A DNA stretch of 64,000 nucleotides from Streptomyces sp. NBC_01431 (GCF_036231355.1 NZ_CP109497.1:248001-312000); one strand, 5' to 3'. Shown: positions 33,805 to 44,900, numbered from the stretch's first letter. Program-made: numbers and translations. Notes: generated by a model from the letters alone, not told the origin.

Positions 33805-34797
33805 ATGTCAGGAACTGCGGTGAAGGCACTGCTGAACGAGTCGACCACGGTGGTCCTCAGCCCCGGCTACGAGGGTGCGAACATCGGCACCATCATCGGC
33901 TTCAAGCATGTCAACTACCTGGTCGAGAAGGCCGTCATCGAACACTTCCGGCGCAACGGGCTGCCGGTTGGGCGACTGTACGAGGAGAACGGGCTCGGTT
34001 TCGACATCGTCGACATCGACTCCCGTCTGCAGACCGCCCTGGTCGTGGACGACCAGGCCTCGATCGAGGTGACGCCCAACAGCAAGGACGACGCCCGCGA
34101 ACTCTCCTTCAAGGTCACCATCACCGTCGAGCGCGACGGCGCGCCGAAGAAGGCCGTCGCCTCCAAGGTCAAGGCCGTGCTGCGGTACGACGAGAACGAC
34201 GTGCGCATGCTGCGCAGGCTGCCGGTGCCGGAGGGCCTTGAGCGGTTCGTGACCGCCCGGATCGGCGGCTCCGAGCCGGGGGCCGAGGTGCCCGCCGTCA
34301 CCGAGCAGCTGATCTCCGGCGGCTCCGCCGAGAGCGATGCGGTCCTGGAGCAACTCCTCGCCGGCAAGAACGCCTACGGCTGGAAGTTCCGCATCCCCTA
34401 CCCCTTCGTGCACTTCTTCGAGCGGTTGCAGATGTCGGGCTACCTGCGGCTGATGGAAGAGGCCAAGCACCGCTTCGTGGACGCGCGCGGCCTGTCCATC
34501 CGCAAGCTGCTCACCGAGCAGAACTGGATCCCGGCCGTCACCCACTCCCGGGTGCAGCTCCTCGACGAGGCACTCCTCGAAGAGGACCTCTACGTCGTCT
34601 ACACGGTCGACAACATCTTCAAGAACCTGCTCTACACCTCTCGTCTGGACACCTACGTGGTCCGCGACGGGCGCCTGGTGCAGACCTCGACCGGCACCAT
34701 CACACACGCCTACGGCGTGGTCGAGAACGGCAAGGAAGGCCGTCTGGTCACCTTCGACGAGCGCGTACTGAGCGCGTTCAACAACGAGCAGGCGTGA
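33805..34797 (+). CDS. double-hotdog thioesterase/dehydratase-like protein
   Basis: A 330-residue protein with two hotdog-fold halves. Residues about 25-120 (FKHVNYLVEKAVIEHFRRNG) and about 205-320 (YPFVHFFERLQMSGYLRLMEEAKHRF) each resemble 4HBT/FadM-like thioesterase domains. Start is ATG 33805; an in-frame TTG lies three bases before it. It overlaps the next gene by four bases. It could release, transfer or shape the acyl chain; acyl-thioesterase is the family default, but a carrier-bound dehydratase role is also possible. Confidence 0.8.
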   Translation: MSGTAVKALLNESTTVVLSPGYEGANIGTIIGFKHVNYLVEKAVIEHFRRNGLPVGRLYEENGLGFDIVDIDSRLQTALVVDDQASIEVTPNSKDDARELSFKVTITVERDGAPKKAVASKVKAVLRYDENDVRMLRRLPVPEGLERFVTARIGGSEPGAEVPAVTEQLISGGSAESDAVLEQLLAGKNAYGWKFRIPYPFVHFFERLQMSGYLRLMEEAKHRFVDARGLSIRKLLTEQNWIPAVTHSRVQLLDEALLEEDLYVVYTVDNIFKNLLYTSRLDTYVVRDGRLVQTSTGTITHAYGVVENGKEGRLVTFDERVLSAFNNEQA

Positions 34798-35888
34798 GCG
34801 AGATGACCTCGGCGGTGCGTGGGCCCGTCATATCGGGGTGGTCGGCGGTGTCGCCGTACGGCATCGGCCGTGAGGCCTTCGCCGAGGGCGCGCGTTCGGG
34901 CCGTACGACAGCCCTGGCGCTGGAGCCGGAGCAGTGGGACGGGCCCGACCAGAAGGCGTGTCTGGTACCCGGCTTCGTCAGCAAGGACGTACTCGGGCGC
35001 AAGGGCACCCGGTCCATGGACCGGGTGACCGGCCTCGCCGTCACCACCGTGCGCGAACTCCTCGCGGAGACCGGCCACGCGGCGGAGAACGGAGCGGATG
35101 TCGGCCTCGTGCTCGGCACGACCACCGGCAGTGCCCAGAGCATGATGGACATCACCCGCGACACCCTGGTGCACGAGAAGCCGTTCTACATCGACCCCTC
35201 CCACATCCCCAACGCGATCATGAACTGCCCGGCCGGTCAGTGTGCGATCTGGTACGGGTTGAAGGGTCCCAACGCGACGGTGGCGGGGGGTCGTTCGTCG
35301 GGTTTGCTGGCGTTGAATTATGCGCGGCGGTTGCTTGCGGCGGGGCGGGCTCGGACGGTGTTGTGTGGTGCGGTGGAGGAGTACTCGTCGGCTCGTTCGT
35401 GGCTGGAGTGGCATACCCGGGGTGACGATGAGTCGGATGTCGTGCTGGGTGAGGGCTGTGCGGTGCTGCGGCTGAGCCCGGCGGACGCGGTGGCCGAGGG
35501 CGAGCGACTGGCCGAGGTGCTCACCGTGGAGTCCGGGGTGGCACCGCTCGGCGCCGCCACCCAGACGCTGGCCGCGACGGTGCGGCGTGCGCTGCGGCGG
35601 GCCGGTGTGAGCCCCGCGGAGGTGTGGGCCGTGTCGCCCTCCGGGCCCGCGGGCGCGCTGGGACAGCAGGAACGGTCCGCCCTCGACGCGCTGTTCGGCG
35701 ACCTCGCGGTGCGATGGGTGCCGCAGCCGGGACTGATCGGGGACACGGCCGCGGCGACCGCGGCGTTCCAGGTGATCTCGGTGCTCTCGGCCGCGCAGGA
35801 CGATCCCGCAGCCGGTGGCCGGATCGCGCTGGTTACCTCCGTCGACCGCGACGGCGCGCTCGCCTGCGCCCTCCTGCGCATCTTCTGA
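34794..35888 (+). CDS. Cys-less ketosynthase homologue (CLF-like)
   Basis: A 364-residue KS-fold protein with AGGRSSGLLALNYA where ketosynthases have the Cys (Arg167 at that position by alignment), and with PSGPAG in place of HGTGT. It is therefore not catalytic for condensation and is best read as a chain length factor. Start is GTG 34794 overlapping the previous stop; ATG 34803 is an alternative. A stretch at about 35258-35450 uses many G/T-ending codons (GGT, GTT, TTG), unlike its flanks, similar in style to the repeated blocks in NRPS2 and NRPS3. This suggests a different recent history for this piece. Confidence 0.87.
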   Translation: MSEMTSAVRGPVISGWSAVSPYGIGREAFAEGARSGRTTALALEPEQWDGPDQKACLVPGFVSKDVLGRKGTRSMDRVTGLAVTTVRELLAETGHAAENGADVGLVLGTTTGSAQSMMDITRDTLVHEKPFYIDPSHIPNAIMNCPAGQCAIWYGLKGPNATVAGGRSSGLLALNYARRLLAAGRARTVLCGAVEEYSSARSWLEWHTRGDDESDVVLGEGCAVLRLSPADAVAEGERLAEVLTVESGVAPLGAATQTLAATVRRALRRAGVSPAEVWAVSPSGPAGALGQQERSALDALFGDLAVRWVPQPGLIGDTAAATAAFQVISVLSAAQDDPAAGGRIALVTSVDRDGALACALLRIF

Positions 35889-35955
35889 GACATGTCCGCC
35901 GTCGGGCGGCGTGTCCCAATCGACAGACGTTCAACGGCGGTTGAAAGGAATTCCC

Positions 35956-36231
35956 ATGGCCATTTCGCACTCCGAGGCCACCGTGACGGTGGAGCTGGAC
36001 AAGGCACAACTCCGTCGGACGGTGGCGGACATCCTCGATGTGGATGTCGCGGACGTCGCGGACGACGCGAACTTCATGGAGGACCTGGAGGTCGATTCGC
36101 TGATGGCCCTGGAGGTCATCGTGGTGCTTGAGAAGCAGTACGGCGTCAAGTTCGCCGAGACCGAACTGCGCCAGGTGGCATCGCTCCAGCAGGCGTACGA
36201 CCTGCTGGCCGAAAAGCTGAAGGCCCGGTGA
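35956..36231 (+). CDS. acyl carrier protein, second of cassette
   Basis: A 91-residue ACP. Attachment Ser48 lies in LEVDSLMALEVIVVLEK, a typical type II motif. Start ATG 35956 behind AAAGGAA. It overlaps the dehydratase gene by four bases. It is distinct from the first ACP; having two carrier proteins may separate chain building from malonyl loading or from transfer to the NRPS. Confidence 0.93.
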   Translation: MAISHSEATVTVELDKAQLRRTVADILDVDVADVADDANFMEDLEVDSLMALEVIVVLEKQYGVKFAETELRQVASLQQAYDLLAEKLKAR

Positions 36232-36641
36232 CGAGCACCGCTTCCCACGGCCCGGTGCGCGCCGCGACGGAGGTGGTCCGGACGGCGAGGGCCGGGGCTG
36301 GTGCGGATGCGCTGTCCTCGCAGGCCCGGTTCCGCATCGATCGAGGCGAACCGGTCTTCGCCGGCCACTACCCGGACTTCCCCATCTTCCCCGGTGTGTG
36401 CGTGGTCGAGTGCGTCCACCGGGCCGCCCTGGCCACCGCACCCGGCGCCAGCTCCCCGCTGTCGCTCGCCGCACTGGAGAGCGCCCGCTTCGTGGGCGCC
36501 GTCTTCCCCGGCGACGTACTCACCGTTGACGCCAAGTGGACGGCTGTCGAAGGCGGTTGGAAGTGCACGGCGACGGCTTCCACGGACCGCGGAGAGGCCG
36601 CGAAGGTGCGTCTGCGCTACGTCACGGGGGGAACGAAATGA
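36228..36641 (+). CDS. FabZ-like 3-hydroxyacyl-ACP dehydratase, first
   Basis: A 137-residue hotdog dehydratase. The catalytic His and downstream Glu are retained in FAGHYPDFPIFPGVCVVECV, matching FabZ/FabA. It overlaps both neighbours by four bases and is probably a subunit of a heteromeric dehydratase with the next gene, as known for aryl-polyene and type II polyene systems. It would form the trans or cis double bonds of the polyene. Confidence 0.9.
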   Translation: MTSTASHGPVRAATEVVRTARAGAGADALSSQARFRIDRGEPVFAGHYPDFPIFPGVCVVECVHRAALATAPGASSPLSLAALESARFVGAVFPGDVLTVDAKWTAVEGGWKCTATASTDRGEAAKVRLRYVTGGTK

Positions 36642-37135
36642 TCGACGCGGCCGGTATCAAGAGGACGCTTCCGCACCGGTACCCCATGCTGCTCGTCGAC
36701 CGGGTGCTGGAGCTGGTGCCCGGCGAACGGCTCGTGGCGATCAAGGCGATCACCTGTAACGAGCCCTGGTATCAGTGGATCGGCGAGGACGCGGACCTGG
36801 AGCGGTTCGCCTACCCCCAGAGCCTCCTGGTGGAGTCATGGGGCCAGGCCGCCGGGATCCTCGCGGTCCACGGCGGCTCCGGCACCGAGGACGGCGCGGG
36901 ACAGGTCATGCTGGCCGGCGCCATGTCCGGCGTCGACTTCCGGCGCCCGGCGTACCCGGGCGATGTGCTCGAACACCGGGTGCGGCTCCTTCGCGCCCTC
37001 ACCGACACGGTGATCTTCGAGGGCGAAACGGTGATCGGCGGTGAAGTCGCCATGACGTTCGCCCGCATGGTCATGGCGTTCCGGCCCGGGGACCGGGTGC
37101 GAGTGCCGACGGGATCCGCGGGCGCCGTTCCGTAG
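36638..37135 (+). CDS. FabZ-like dehydratase, second, catalytic His missing
   Basis: A 165-residue hotdog protein. It has the N-terminal FabZ motif (LPHRYPMLLVDRVLEL), but where FabZ has GHFPxxPxxPG it reads WIGEDADLERFAYPQS, so the catalytic His is lost; a Glu-like position (LLVESWGQ) remains. It overlaps the first dehydratase gene. Likely a non- or half-catalytic partner that builds a split active site or binds the ACP, by analogy with heterodimeric dehydratases of polyene systems. Confidence 0.87.
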   Translation: MIDAAGIKRTLPHRYPMLLVDRVLELVPGERLVAIKAITCNEPWYQWIGEDADLERFAYPQSLLVESWGQAAGILAVHGGSGTEDGAGQVMLAGAMSGVDFRRPAYPGDVLEHRVRLLRALTDTVIFEGETVIGGEVAMTFARMVMAFRPGDRVRVPTGSAGAVP

Positions 37136-37144
37136 CGAAGCAAT

Positions 37145-37179
37145 ACCAGGAGAGCCAGGAGAGCCAGGAGAGCCAGGAG
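37145..37179 (+). repeat. 9-bp tandem repeat of Shine-Dalgarno-like sequence
   Basis: AGCCAGGAG occurs three times in a row (37153-37179), preceded by a near copy (37145-37152), so four AGGAG motifs stand in tandem before the real site AGAAGGAC and ATG 37188. Such an array could change length by slippage and tune ketoreductase translation. Confidence 0.85.
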
Positions 37180-37187
37180 AGAAGGAC

Positions 37188-37937
37188 ATGGCGGAGAACA
37201 TCGAATCGAAGGTCGCCCTGGTCAGCGGCGGGTCACGCGGAATCGGACGGGAAGTCGTGCTGCGTCTGGCGCGCGACGGTTTCGACGTCGGCTTCTGCTA
37301 CCAGTCCAATGAGCAGGCGGCAAGAAATCTGGAGAAGGAAGCAGCCGAACTCGGCGGCACGGCACGGGCGTTCCAGGCCGATGTCTCCCATGCCGACTCG
37401 GTGCGGTCGTTCGTGGCGCAGACCGAGCAGACACTTGGCCCCGTGGACCTGGCGGTGACGTCGGCCGGCATCACGAAGGACAACCCACTCCTGATGATGC
37501 CGGACGAGGACTGGCACAGGGTCATCCAGGTGAACCTGGACGGCGTCTACAACGTCTGTCGCTCCGTCATCTTCGAGATGATGAAGCGCAAGTCGGGCTC
37601 CATCATCAACATCTCGTCCGTGGCCGGGGTGTACGGCAACGCCACCCAGACCAACTACGCGGCCTCCAAGGCCGGCATCATCGGCTTCTCCCGTTCGCTC
37701 GCGAAAGAAGTCGGACGCTACGGAATCCGCGCCAATGTGGTGGCCCCGGGATTCATCGAGACCGACATGACGGCGGATCTCGGCGAGCGCACCACCAAGA
37801 AGGCGCTCCAGCAGATTCCGCTCAACCGCCTCGGCCGCGCCGACGAGGTCGCGGACCTGGTGTCCTACCTCGGCTCCGACCGAGCCTCGTACATCACCGG
37901 CGCCGTCTTCCAGATCGACGGCGGAATCACCATCTGA
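37188..37937 (+). CDS. 3-oxoacyl-ACP reductase (FabG-like ketoreductase)
   Basis: A 249-residue short-chain dehydrogenase. The cofactor motif is SGGSRGIGRE near the start, then TSAGITKDNP, and the catalytic Ser and Tyr-x-x-x-Lys are in INISSVAGVYGNATQTNYAASKAG. The overall sequence is FabG type. It reduces the beta-keto groups made by the KS/CLF pairs to hydroxy groups, before the dehydratases act. It is preceded by an unusual tandem ribosome-binding repeat. Confidence 0.95.
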   Translation: MAENIESKVALVSGGSRGIGREVVLRLARDGFDVGFCYQSNEQAARNLEKEAAELGGTARAFQADVSHADSVRSFVAQTEQTLGPVDLAVTSAGITKDNPLLMMPDEDWHRVIQVNLDGVYNVCRSVIFEMMKRKSGSIINISSVAGVYGNATQTNYAASKAGIIGFSRSLAKEVGRYGIRANVVAPGFIETDMTADLGERTTKKALQQIPLNRLGRADEVADLVSYLGSDRASYITGAVFQIDGGITI

Positions 37938-37996
37938 CACGGCACCGCACCGACCGTTGCGGACCCCGAAGAGACTCTGAAGGCGGAACAGTCACC

Positions 37997-38713
37997 ATGG
38001 TCAAGACGAAGAAGCCACCGCGATGGTACTTCTCGCTGCGCAGCCCCTATTCGTGGTTCGCCTGGCTGGACCTGATGGAGCGATATCCCGATGTCGCCGA
38101 CGGGATGGAGTGGATCCCGTTCTGGGAGCCCGACGAGATCACCCAGCGGATGCTGGACGAGGCCGAGGTGGAACTCCCCATCGTCGCCATGTCCCGCGCC
38201 AAGAACTTCTACATCCTCCAGGACCTGTCCCGGCTGTCCAAGGCCCGTGGCCTGAAGATGACCGTGCCGATCGACAAGGATCCCAACTGGGAGATCTCCC
38301 ACCTGGCCTATCTCGCGGCAGCTGAGGAAGGCCGCGGCCGTGACTTCGTCGCGGCGGCCTACCGGGCCCGCTGGCAGCAGGGGCGGGACATCACCGCCCG
38401 GGAGACGATCGGTGAGATCGCCGCCGAACTCGGCCTGGACGCCGAGCGGTTCGCCAACGCCGGCGACGATCCGGCATTGCGCAAGAAGGGCTTCGACTGC
38501 TTGGTCTCGTCCTACAAGGACGGCCTGTTCGGGGTGCCGTTCTTCGTGCACGGCCGGGACAAGTTCTGGGGCGCGGACCGGCTCACGGCGTATGTCGCGG
38601 CCTTCCGTGGCGAGCCCATCCGGAACGCCGGGGAATCCTGGCAGGATCATGCAGAGCTGCCGCTGTTCTCCACGGCCGGTGGAGATACTGGGCATGCGGG
38701 CGGCTGCGGATAG
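37997..38713 (+). CDS. DsbA-like isomerase (2-hydroxychromene-2-carboxylate isomerase family)
   Basis: A 238-residue thioredoxin-fold protein of the DsbA/HCCA-isomerase family. It begins with RWYFSLRSPYSWFAWLDL, the typical SPYS site, and has the family's GVPFFVHGRDKFWGADRL motif near the end. In cinnamoyl-lipid cassettes a protein of this family is linked to double-bond isomerisation that prepares a polyene for ring closure to the benzene ring. This is the strongest hint that the cassette makes a cinnamoyl rather than a plain polyene chain. Start ATG 37997. Confidence 0.88.
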   Translation: MVKTKKPPRWYFSLRSPYSWFAWLDLMERYPDVADGMEWIPFWEPDEITQRMLDEAEVELPIVAMSRAKNFYILQDLSRLSKARGLKMTVPIDKDPNWEISHLAYLAAAEEGRGRDFVAAAYRARWQQGRDITARETIGEIAAELGLDAERFANAGDDPALRKKGFDCLVSSYKDGLFGVPFFVHGRDKFWGADRLTAYVAAFRGEPIRNAGESWQDHAELPLFSTAGGDTGHAGGCG

Positions 38714-38910
38714 GCCGCCCCAGGTCCAGTCGTGCTGATACAGGTGACGGTCGGGGTCGGAGAGGTCTTCCGAGGGCGTGGTGCCCGGAAGCCCCATATC
38801 CGCCCCGATCGTTTCTCTTTTCCCCGGGCCGGTTTCTCACCGCTTGCCTCGAATTCAAGTAACCCGTCTGTCCGGTTCTCCACAGCCATGCTCATTTGAG
38901 GTGTTCAGCC

Positions 38911-41900
38911 ATGTCCGATCAGATCCAAACGGCGACCCTGCCGGAGTTGTTCGAGGCGCAGGTGGTGAGGGCGCCGGAGCGTGTGGCGGTGGTTTTCGAG
39001 GACGAGTCCGTTTCGTATGGCGAGTTGAACGCTCGGGCGAACCGGCTGGCGCGGTACCTGATCGCTCAGGGCGTGCGGCCGGAGCAATTGGTGGCCGTCT
39101 CCCTTGAGCGGTCCGTGGACGTGGTGGTGGCGGTGCTCGCGGTGTTGAAGGCGGGCGCCGCGTATGTGCCGATCGACCCCGACTGCCCGGCCGAGCGGGT
39201 CGCGTTCATGCTGGAGGACGCGGCGCCCTCCTTCGTGCTGGACACGAACGTGCTGAACGCGGTGGATCTGAGTACCTTTCCGTCGGGGAATGTGACGGCG
39301 GCCGAGCGGTTGGGCCGGCTGTCCGCCCTCTCGGCCGCCTATGTGATCTATACGTCGGGGTCGACAGGGCGGCCCAAGGGCGTGGTGGTCCCGCACGGCA
39401 ATGTGGTGCGGTTGTTCTCGGCCACGGACCACTGGTTCGGATTCGGCGCCGATGACGTATGGACGCTGTTCCATTCCTTCGCGTTCGACTTCTCCGTGTG
39501 GGAGATCTGGGGCCCGTTGCTGCACGGCGGGCGGCTCGTGGTGGTGCCGTTCACGGTGAGCCGTTCTCCGGGGGAGTTCCGGGATCTGCTGGTGCGGGAG
39601 CGGGTGACGGTGCTGAGCCAGACACCGTCGGCCTTCTACCAGCTGGCGGCGGCGGACCGTGAGGCCGGTGAGAACGGCCGGCTCGCACTGCGCCATGTGG
39701 TGTTCGGCGGTGAGGCGCTGGACGTGTGGCGGCTGGAGGAGTGGTACCAGCGGCACGCGGACGCGGCGCCCGTCCTGGTGAACATGTACGGGATCACCGA
39801 GACGACGGTGCACGTGAGTTACGTGGCGCTGGATTCGGGCCGGGTGGCGCGGAGCGCCGGGAGTGTGATCGGCCGGGAGATTCCGGATCTGGCGGTCTAC
39901 GTGCTGGATTCGGAGCTGCGTCCGGTGCCGGAGGGCGTTGCCGGGGAGCTGTATGTCGCGGGCGCGGGACTGGCACGCGGCTATCTGAACCGCGGCGCTC
40001 TGACGGCGGAGCGGTTCGTGGCGGACCCGTTCGGTGTGGCGGGCAGCCGGATGTATCGCACCGGCGACGTGGCGCGGTGGACCGCCGACGGTGAGCTGGA
40101 GTTCGTGGGCCGTGCGGACGATCAGGTGAAGATCCGGGGGTTCCGGATCGAGCTGGGTGAGATCGAGGCGGTGCTCGCGGTTCAGGCCCAGGTGGCGCAG
40201 GCAGTCGTGGTGGTGCGTGAGGATCGCCCCGGCGACAAACGCCTCGTCGCCTATGTCGTCCCCGACGCGGGCACCTCGCCCGATCTCGACGCACTCCGCG
40301 CCCGCTCGGCCGAGCGGCTGCCCGACTACATGGTGCCCTCGGCCTTCGTCGTCCTCGACCAGGTGCCCCTGACCATTAACGGGAAGTTCGACCGCAAGGC
40401 GCTGCCCGCCCCAGAAACCCCCCGTGCCACGACGAGCCGTGCCCCGCGCACCCCGCAGGAGGAGACCCTGTGCCGGCTGTTCGCCGAGGTCCTTGGGGTG
40501 GCGCGGGTCGGAGCGGAGGACAGCTTCTTCGACCTGGGCGGCCACTCGCTGCTCGCCACACGCCTGGTGTCGCGGGTGCGCTCGGAGCTGGGTGTCGAGC
40601 TCGCCGTCGCCACGCTCTTCGAATCGCCCACGCCGGCCCTGCTGGCCGGCCCCCTCGCGGGCGCGGACGCCGCCCGGGAAGGCGTACGCCGCCAGGAACG
40701 GCCCGGCGCCCTGCCCCTGTCGTTCGCCCAGCGCCGCCTGTGGTTCCTGGACCGCTTCGAGGGCGGCGGGTCCACCTACAACCTCGCGTTCGAGCTGCGC
40801 CTGGCCGGCGACTTGGACCGCGGCGCACTGAGGTCCGCGCTGAATGACGTGGTGGCCCGGCACGAAAGCCTGCGCACGGTGTTTCCTGAGGTCGACGGCG
40901 TGCCGCGGCAGCTGGTCCGGCCGGTCGCCTCCGTCGTTCCGGCCGAGACCGAGGTGTCGCGGACAGGGTTGCGGGAGGCGGTCACCACCGAAGCGGGGCG
41001 CCCCTTCGACCTCTCGGCCCAACTCCCGCTCCGCGCGCATCTGTACACGCTCGGCGACCGCGAGCACGTACTCGTCCTGACCATCCACCACATAGCCGCC
41101 GACGGCTGGTCGCTGGACCCGCTGGCGCGGGACCTGTCGCTGGCGTACACCGCGCGGTGCTCCGGCAACTCGCCCCAGTGGCATGAACTCCCCGTCCAGT
41201 ACGCCGACTTCGCCCTGTGGCAGCATCGGGTCCTGGGCGACGACCAGGACCCGGTGAGCCCGGTGTCACAGCAGATGACCCACTGGCGGCAGGCCCTGGA
41301 GGGCATCCCCGCCGAGCTGAACCTGCCGGCCGACCGGCCCCGCCCCGCGGTGCTGAGCGCGAGCGGCGGCCTGGTGGACTTCAGGCTTTCCCCCGCCCTG
41401 CACCGCGGACTCGCGCAGCTGTCGGGCGAGAACCGCTCGACGCTCTTCATGGCGCTCCAGGCGGGGCTCGCGGCGCTGCTCTCACGGCTCGGCGCGGGCC
41501 ACGACATCCCGATCGGAACCCCGGTCGCGGGCCGTACGGACGAGGCGCTCGACCACCTCGTCGGCTTCTTCGTCAACACACTGGTGCTGCGCACGGACAC
41601 CTCGGGCGATCCCGGCTTCCGTCAACTCCTCGATCGAGTAAGGGAATTCGACCTGGCCGCGTACGCGCACCAGGACGTGCCTTTCGAGCGCGTGGTGGAA
41701 GCCGTCAATCCGGAGCGGTCCACCTCCCGGCACCCCCTGTTCCAGGTGATGCTCGCGTTGCAGAACAACCCGGAGCCCCGTCTCGACCTGCCGGGCCTCG
41801 ACGCGCGGATGCGCCAACTGCGCACCTCGACCGCCAAGTTCGACCTCACCTTCGACCTGGTGGAGCGCTACGGCGACGACGGCGCGCCTCGCGGGGTCGA

Positions 41901-44900
41901 AGGCGTCGTGGAATACAGCACGGACCTCTTCGACCGGGCCACCGTCGAAGCCATGGTGGCCCGCCTCGTCCGCCTCCTTGAGGCCGTGGTCGCCGACCCG
42001 GAACTTCCCCTGGGCCAGGTCGAGCTGCTGTCCGCGGACGAACGCGAGCAGGTCCTCGTGGGCTGGAACGACACCGCCCGCGCCATCGACCCGGCGACCC
42101 TGCCGCAGTTGATCGAGGAGCAGGCCGCCAGGGCCCCGGAGCGGCCCGCGCTGGTCTTCGGCGACGAGTCGATCACCTACGCGGAACTCAACGCGCGCGC
42201 CAACCGCCTCGCCCGCTTCCTCATCGGGCGCGGGATCGGCCCCGAGCAGGTGGTGGCGCTCGCCATGCCCCGCTCCGTCGAGCTGATCACTGCACTGACA
42301 GCGGTGGTCAAGGCCGGCGCGGCCTACCTTCCGGTCGACCCCGACTATCCCGCCGACCGCATCGCCTTCATCCTCGAAGACGCCGCGCCGGCCCTGCTCC
42401 TGACCACATCGGCCGTCAACGGCGCGCTACCCGGAACACCGGGCCCGCGCCGACTGGTCGTCGATGGGGACCCCGTCACCGCGCAGGCGGCGGGGATGGA
42501 CGCCGGTGACGTACGGGACATCGAGCGCACCATGGCGCTGAGCGTCGACCATCCCGCCTACGTCATCTACACCTCCGGCTCCACCGGGACGCCGAAGGGC
42601 GTCGTGGTCACCCATCGGGGCCTGGCCCCCTTCGCCGCGACGGAGGCCGCCCGCTTCTTCGTCACCCCGGACAGCCGTGTCCTTCAGTACGCCTCGCCCA
42701 GCTTCGACGCCGCGGTGCTTGAGGTGTGCATGGCGCTGGCGACCGGTGCGGCGCTGGTGGTCCCGCCACCCGGCCCGCTCGTCGGCGACGCGCTGGCAGA
42801 GGTCCTCGCCGGTAACCGGGTCACCCATGCGTTGATCCCGCCGACCGCCCTCGCCAGCGTTCCGGCCGCGGACCTGCCCACCCTGCGGACCCTGGTGGTG
42901 GGCGGTGAGGCCTGCTCCGCCGAGCTCATCGCACGCTGGGCCCCGGGCCGCCGGATGGTCAACGCGTACGGGCCGACGGAGGCGACGGTGGCGGCGACCA
43001 TGAGCGCCCCGCTGTCGCCGCGGACCGGCGCCCCGCCGATCGGCAGGCCGGTGTGGAACACCCGGGTCTACGTGCTCGACGCGGGGCTGCGGCCCGTGCC
43101 GCCCGGTGTCGTCGGCGAGCTGTACATCGCGGGCGACGGACTCGCGCGCGGCTATCTCCACCGGCCTTCGCTCACTGCTGAGCGGTTCGTGGCCAGTCCG
43201 TACGGCCCGCCGGGTGCCCGGATGTACCGCACGGGTGACGTCGTCAAGTGGACGGACGCCGGAGAGCTCGCCTACCTGGGCCGGGCCGACGACCAGGTGA
43301 AGCTGCGCGGCTTCCGCATCGAGCTGGGCGAGATCGAAGCCGTACTGGCCCGTCACGTCGACATCGAACGCGCCGTGGCGACCATCCGGGAGGACCGCCC
43401 GGGGCACAAACAACTCGTCGCATATGTGGTACCGGCGTCCGGTGCCGACCCGGACCAGGCAGAGCTGCGCAAGCATGCCGCCCAGGCCCTGCCCGACTAC
43501 ATGGTGCCGACCGCCTTCGTGCCCCTGGAACGGCTGCCCTTCACGCCGAACGGCAAGCTGGACCACAAGGCTCTGCCCGCCCCCGAGCGCACCGGTACGG
43601 GAGCCGGTCGCGCCCCGGGCACATGGCAGGAAGAGGTGCTGTGCGGACTGTTCGCGGAGCTGCTCGGCCTGGAACAGGTAGGCGTCGAGGACAGCTTCTT
43701 CGACCTGGGCGGCGACAGCATCGTCTCCATCCAGCTGGTCAGCGGCGCCCGCAAGGCGGGCCTCGTCATCACCGCACGCGATGTGTTCCGCCACCGCACG
43801 GTCGCGGCGCTCGCCGCCGCCGGCACCCAGGAGGCCCAGCGGCCCACCGGCGCGGCGGACAACGGCGTCGGGCCGATCCGGCCCACCCCGATCATCGAGT
43901 GGCAGCGCGAACGCGGTGGTCCGGTGGACCGATTCAGCCAGACCATGCTGATCAGGGTCCCGGCGGACCTGGGCCGGGAGCGGCTGGCGCGAGCCCTTCA
44001 GGACCTGCTCGACCACCACGACGCGTTGCGCATGACGCTGACCCGGGGCGCGGACGGCGAACCGTGGGCCCTTGATGTCGCCCTGCCCGGCACCGTACGG
44101 GCCGAGGAGTGCGTCGTGCGGACCGACATCGCGGCGTTGGCCGCGGCGGGCGACGACAGCGCGCTGCGCGAAGCGATCGCTGCCGCTACGCAGGAGGCCC
44201 TCGGACGGCTGGCCCCAGCCGCCGGCCGCATGGTTCAGGCAGTCTGGTTCGATGCCGGACCGGGGCGGCCGGGCAAGCTCCTCCTCGCCCTGCACCACGT
44301 GGTGGTCGACGGCGTGTCCTGGCGGATTCTGGTGCCCGACCTCATCGAGGCCTGGCGAGCCGCGGGCTCCGGCCGGCCGGCCGAACTGCAACCGGTGGGC
44401 ACCTCGTTCCGCCGCTGGTCCCAACAGCTGACCGCCTCGGCCCGAAGCCCCGAGCGGATCGCCGAACTCCCCTTCTGGGAAAGCCAGTTGAACAAGACGG
44501 GCAAGCCGCTGGGAACTCGGCCGCTTGACCCGGGCCGGGACACCACGGGAGCGGCCGCCCAGCTCACCCTGAGCCTGGAACCGGAACGGACGGTTCCCGT
44601 CCTGACCAGCGTGCCCAGCGCGTTCAACGCCGCGGTCAACGATGTGCTGCTCACCGCGCTGGCCATCGCCGTGGCCGACTGGCGCCGGCGCCGCGGCGGC
44701 GAGGGCACCGCGGTGCTGCTCGACGTGGAAGGCCACGGCCGGGAGGAGTTCGCCCCGGGCATCGACCTCTCCCGTACGGTCGGCTGGTTCACCAGCCTCT
44801 TCCCCGTCCGGCTCGACCCGGGCCGGGTGGGGCGGGACGAGGTGCGGTCCGCGGGCCCGGCCGCCGCAGAGGCGCTCAAGCGGGTGAAGGAGCAGCTGCG

